Part shown: positions 15,003 to 15,554 of the stretch, in pieces | Position numbering within the stretch: the stretch's first letter is position 1 | Layout: each line of letters opens with the position of its first letter | Assembly: GCA_900548585.1 (NCBI GenBank) | Contig: URLI01000044.1 | Coordinates: 1-15,554 of the forward strand | Reading direction: 5' to 3' | DNA length: 15,554 nt | Source of the DNA: an uncultured Prevotella sp. | GTDB taxonomy: Bacteria > Bacteroidota > Bacteroidia > Bacteroidales > Bacteroidaceae | Program-made: the position numbers and the translations under genes | The notes under the pieces: model-generated | Told to the model about the DNA's origin: nothing | Databases searched by the model: none | Seen by the model: the letters and a program-made list of their open reading frames with translations, nothing else

Positions 15003-15494
15003 ATGGCAGACAGCAAGATAGAACTCCGCAGCGAGAAGGTAAGGCATATCATTGGCGAGATACCGTCAGGAATTGTGCGCTATGGCATCACGATTATCAC
15101 CATTGTGATTTTGGGATTATTAGTAGGCGCATACTTTATCCCTTATCCCGAAACCATCAGTGCAAAGGTGCAGATGACAAATGCCCATCAAGGCACAATA
15201 GACGTTCCCTATAAATACGTGAATGCGATAGCGGCAGGAATGACGGCAAACATCGAGGTTGAGGGTTATGATGCAGAAACATACGGGGCCGCCAAAGGTG
15301 AAATAACCGCCACATCGCACACGCCCCGGCAAACGGCAACGGGCAGCGTGTTCACGACGCAGGTGAAGATAACGGATTGCAAGTATAAAATTATCAGCGG
15401 AATGACAGGCACGGCATCCATACTTGTAAGCAATGAAAGCATACTACAGAGGATCATTCAGAGAATAAGCCCCAACCGGGAAACGCCCAGGTAA
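15003..15494 (+). CDS. Very short HlyD-like membrane fusion protein
   Basis: A 163-aa protein with one membrane segment (about 27-45) after a basic cytoplasmic N-terminus (RSEKVRHIIGEIPSGIVRYG), typical of HlyD-family adaptors in Bacteroidota peptide exporters. The rest matches only the parts close to the membrane: KVQMTNAHQGTIDVPYKYVNAIAAGMTANIEVEGYDAE and VKITDCKYKIISGMTGTASILVSNESILQRIIQ. The coiled-coil hairpin and most of the lipoyl domain of normal HlyD proteins (about 350-450 aa) are missing. The frame is intact and the ends look natural, so this is either a compact family or an old internal deletion. It would pair with the ABC exporter, 15 bp upstream. Confidence 0.82.
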   Translation: MADSKIELRSEKVRHIIGEIPSGIVRYGITIITIVILGLLVGAYFIPYPETISAKVQMTNAHQGTIDVPYKYVNAIAAGMTANIEVEGYDAETYGAAKGEITATSHTPRQTATGSVFTTQVKITDCKYKIISGMTGTASILVSNESILQRIIQRISPNRETPR

Positions 15495-15554
15495 ATGAAG
15501 ACCTATAGCTCATTTTGCAGGCTGAAAAGTGTCATGCCATTCGATATATACACA
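15495..15554 (+). CDS. Start of another operon gene, cut by the window end
   Basis: An ATG follows the HlyD-like stop with no spacer (TAA-ATG). The 20 visible codons read MKTYSSFCRLKSVMPFDIYT without a stop. Too short to identify; the tight junction suggests it belongs to the export operon. Cysteine-peptidase, thiol-disulfide or outer membrane factor genes often occur here in such operons, but nothing visible decides. Confidence 0.45.
   Translation, partial: MKTYSSFCRLKSVMPFDIYT

Overview
The window looks like chromosome of a Bacteroidota bacterium, most likely from the Prevotella/Segatella group; this is inferred, not proven. The signs are sigma-ABfr-type promoters (-7 element TAnnTTTG), few Shine-Dalgarno sites, a short archaeal/eukaryal-type prolyl-tRNA synthetase, a CarboxypepD_reg/plug/barrel outer membrane protein and double-glycine peptide export genes.

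The left third (about 1-6010) is ordinary and GC-rich. On the minus strand lie an OmpA-family lipoprotein with a clean terminator, then a tight mtgA (monofunctional peptidoglycan transglycosylase) - uvrD/pcrA-type helicase pair. proS is divergent on the plus strand and ends in a hairpin terminator. A tRNA-Ser(GGA) follows on the minus strand.

From about 6185 to the right edge the DNA is more AT-rich and holds a coherent accessory system. It has a regulatory/small-molecule module: a ThiF/E1-like adenylating enzyme, a LuxR-type regulator with a PAS-like sensor half, and a divergent GNAT enzyme resembling FeeM/LuxI acyl synthases. It also has a peptide (RiPP) operon: a 64-aa double-glycine precursor with two cysteines in its core, a radical SAM/SPASM maturase with a CxxxCxxC site and eight C-terminal cysteines, an outer membrane beta-barrel protein, a C39-peptidase ABC exporter, a very short HlyD-like adaptor, and a further ORF cut by the window end. 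Spacers of 0 to 15 bp suggest one transcript.

The two modules are tied together by a striking regulatory signature. Five copies of a palindrome, (A)TTACAC-N4-GTGTAA(T), lie only in front of the ThiF, GNAT/LuxR and precursor promoters. In all three plus-strand promoters the nearest box is centred exactly 34 bp upstream of the centre of a perfect TAnnTTTG -7 element, and no -33 element is seen. At the two promoters with a pair of boxes, the boxes are exactly 39 bp apart. The luxR-like gene itself has a complete TTTG-N21-TAnnTTTG promoter. The simplest model is that the LuxR-like protein senses a product of the GNAT enzyme (perhaps with the ThiF enzyme) and switches on synthesis of that signal and of the modified secreted peptide: a quorum-sensing-like, self-inducing RiPP locus.
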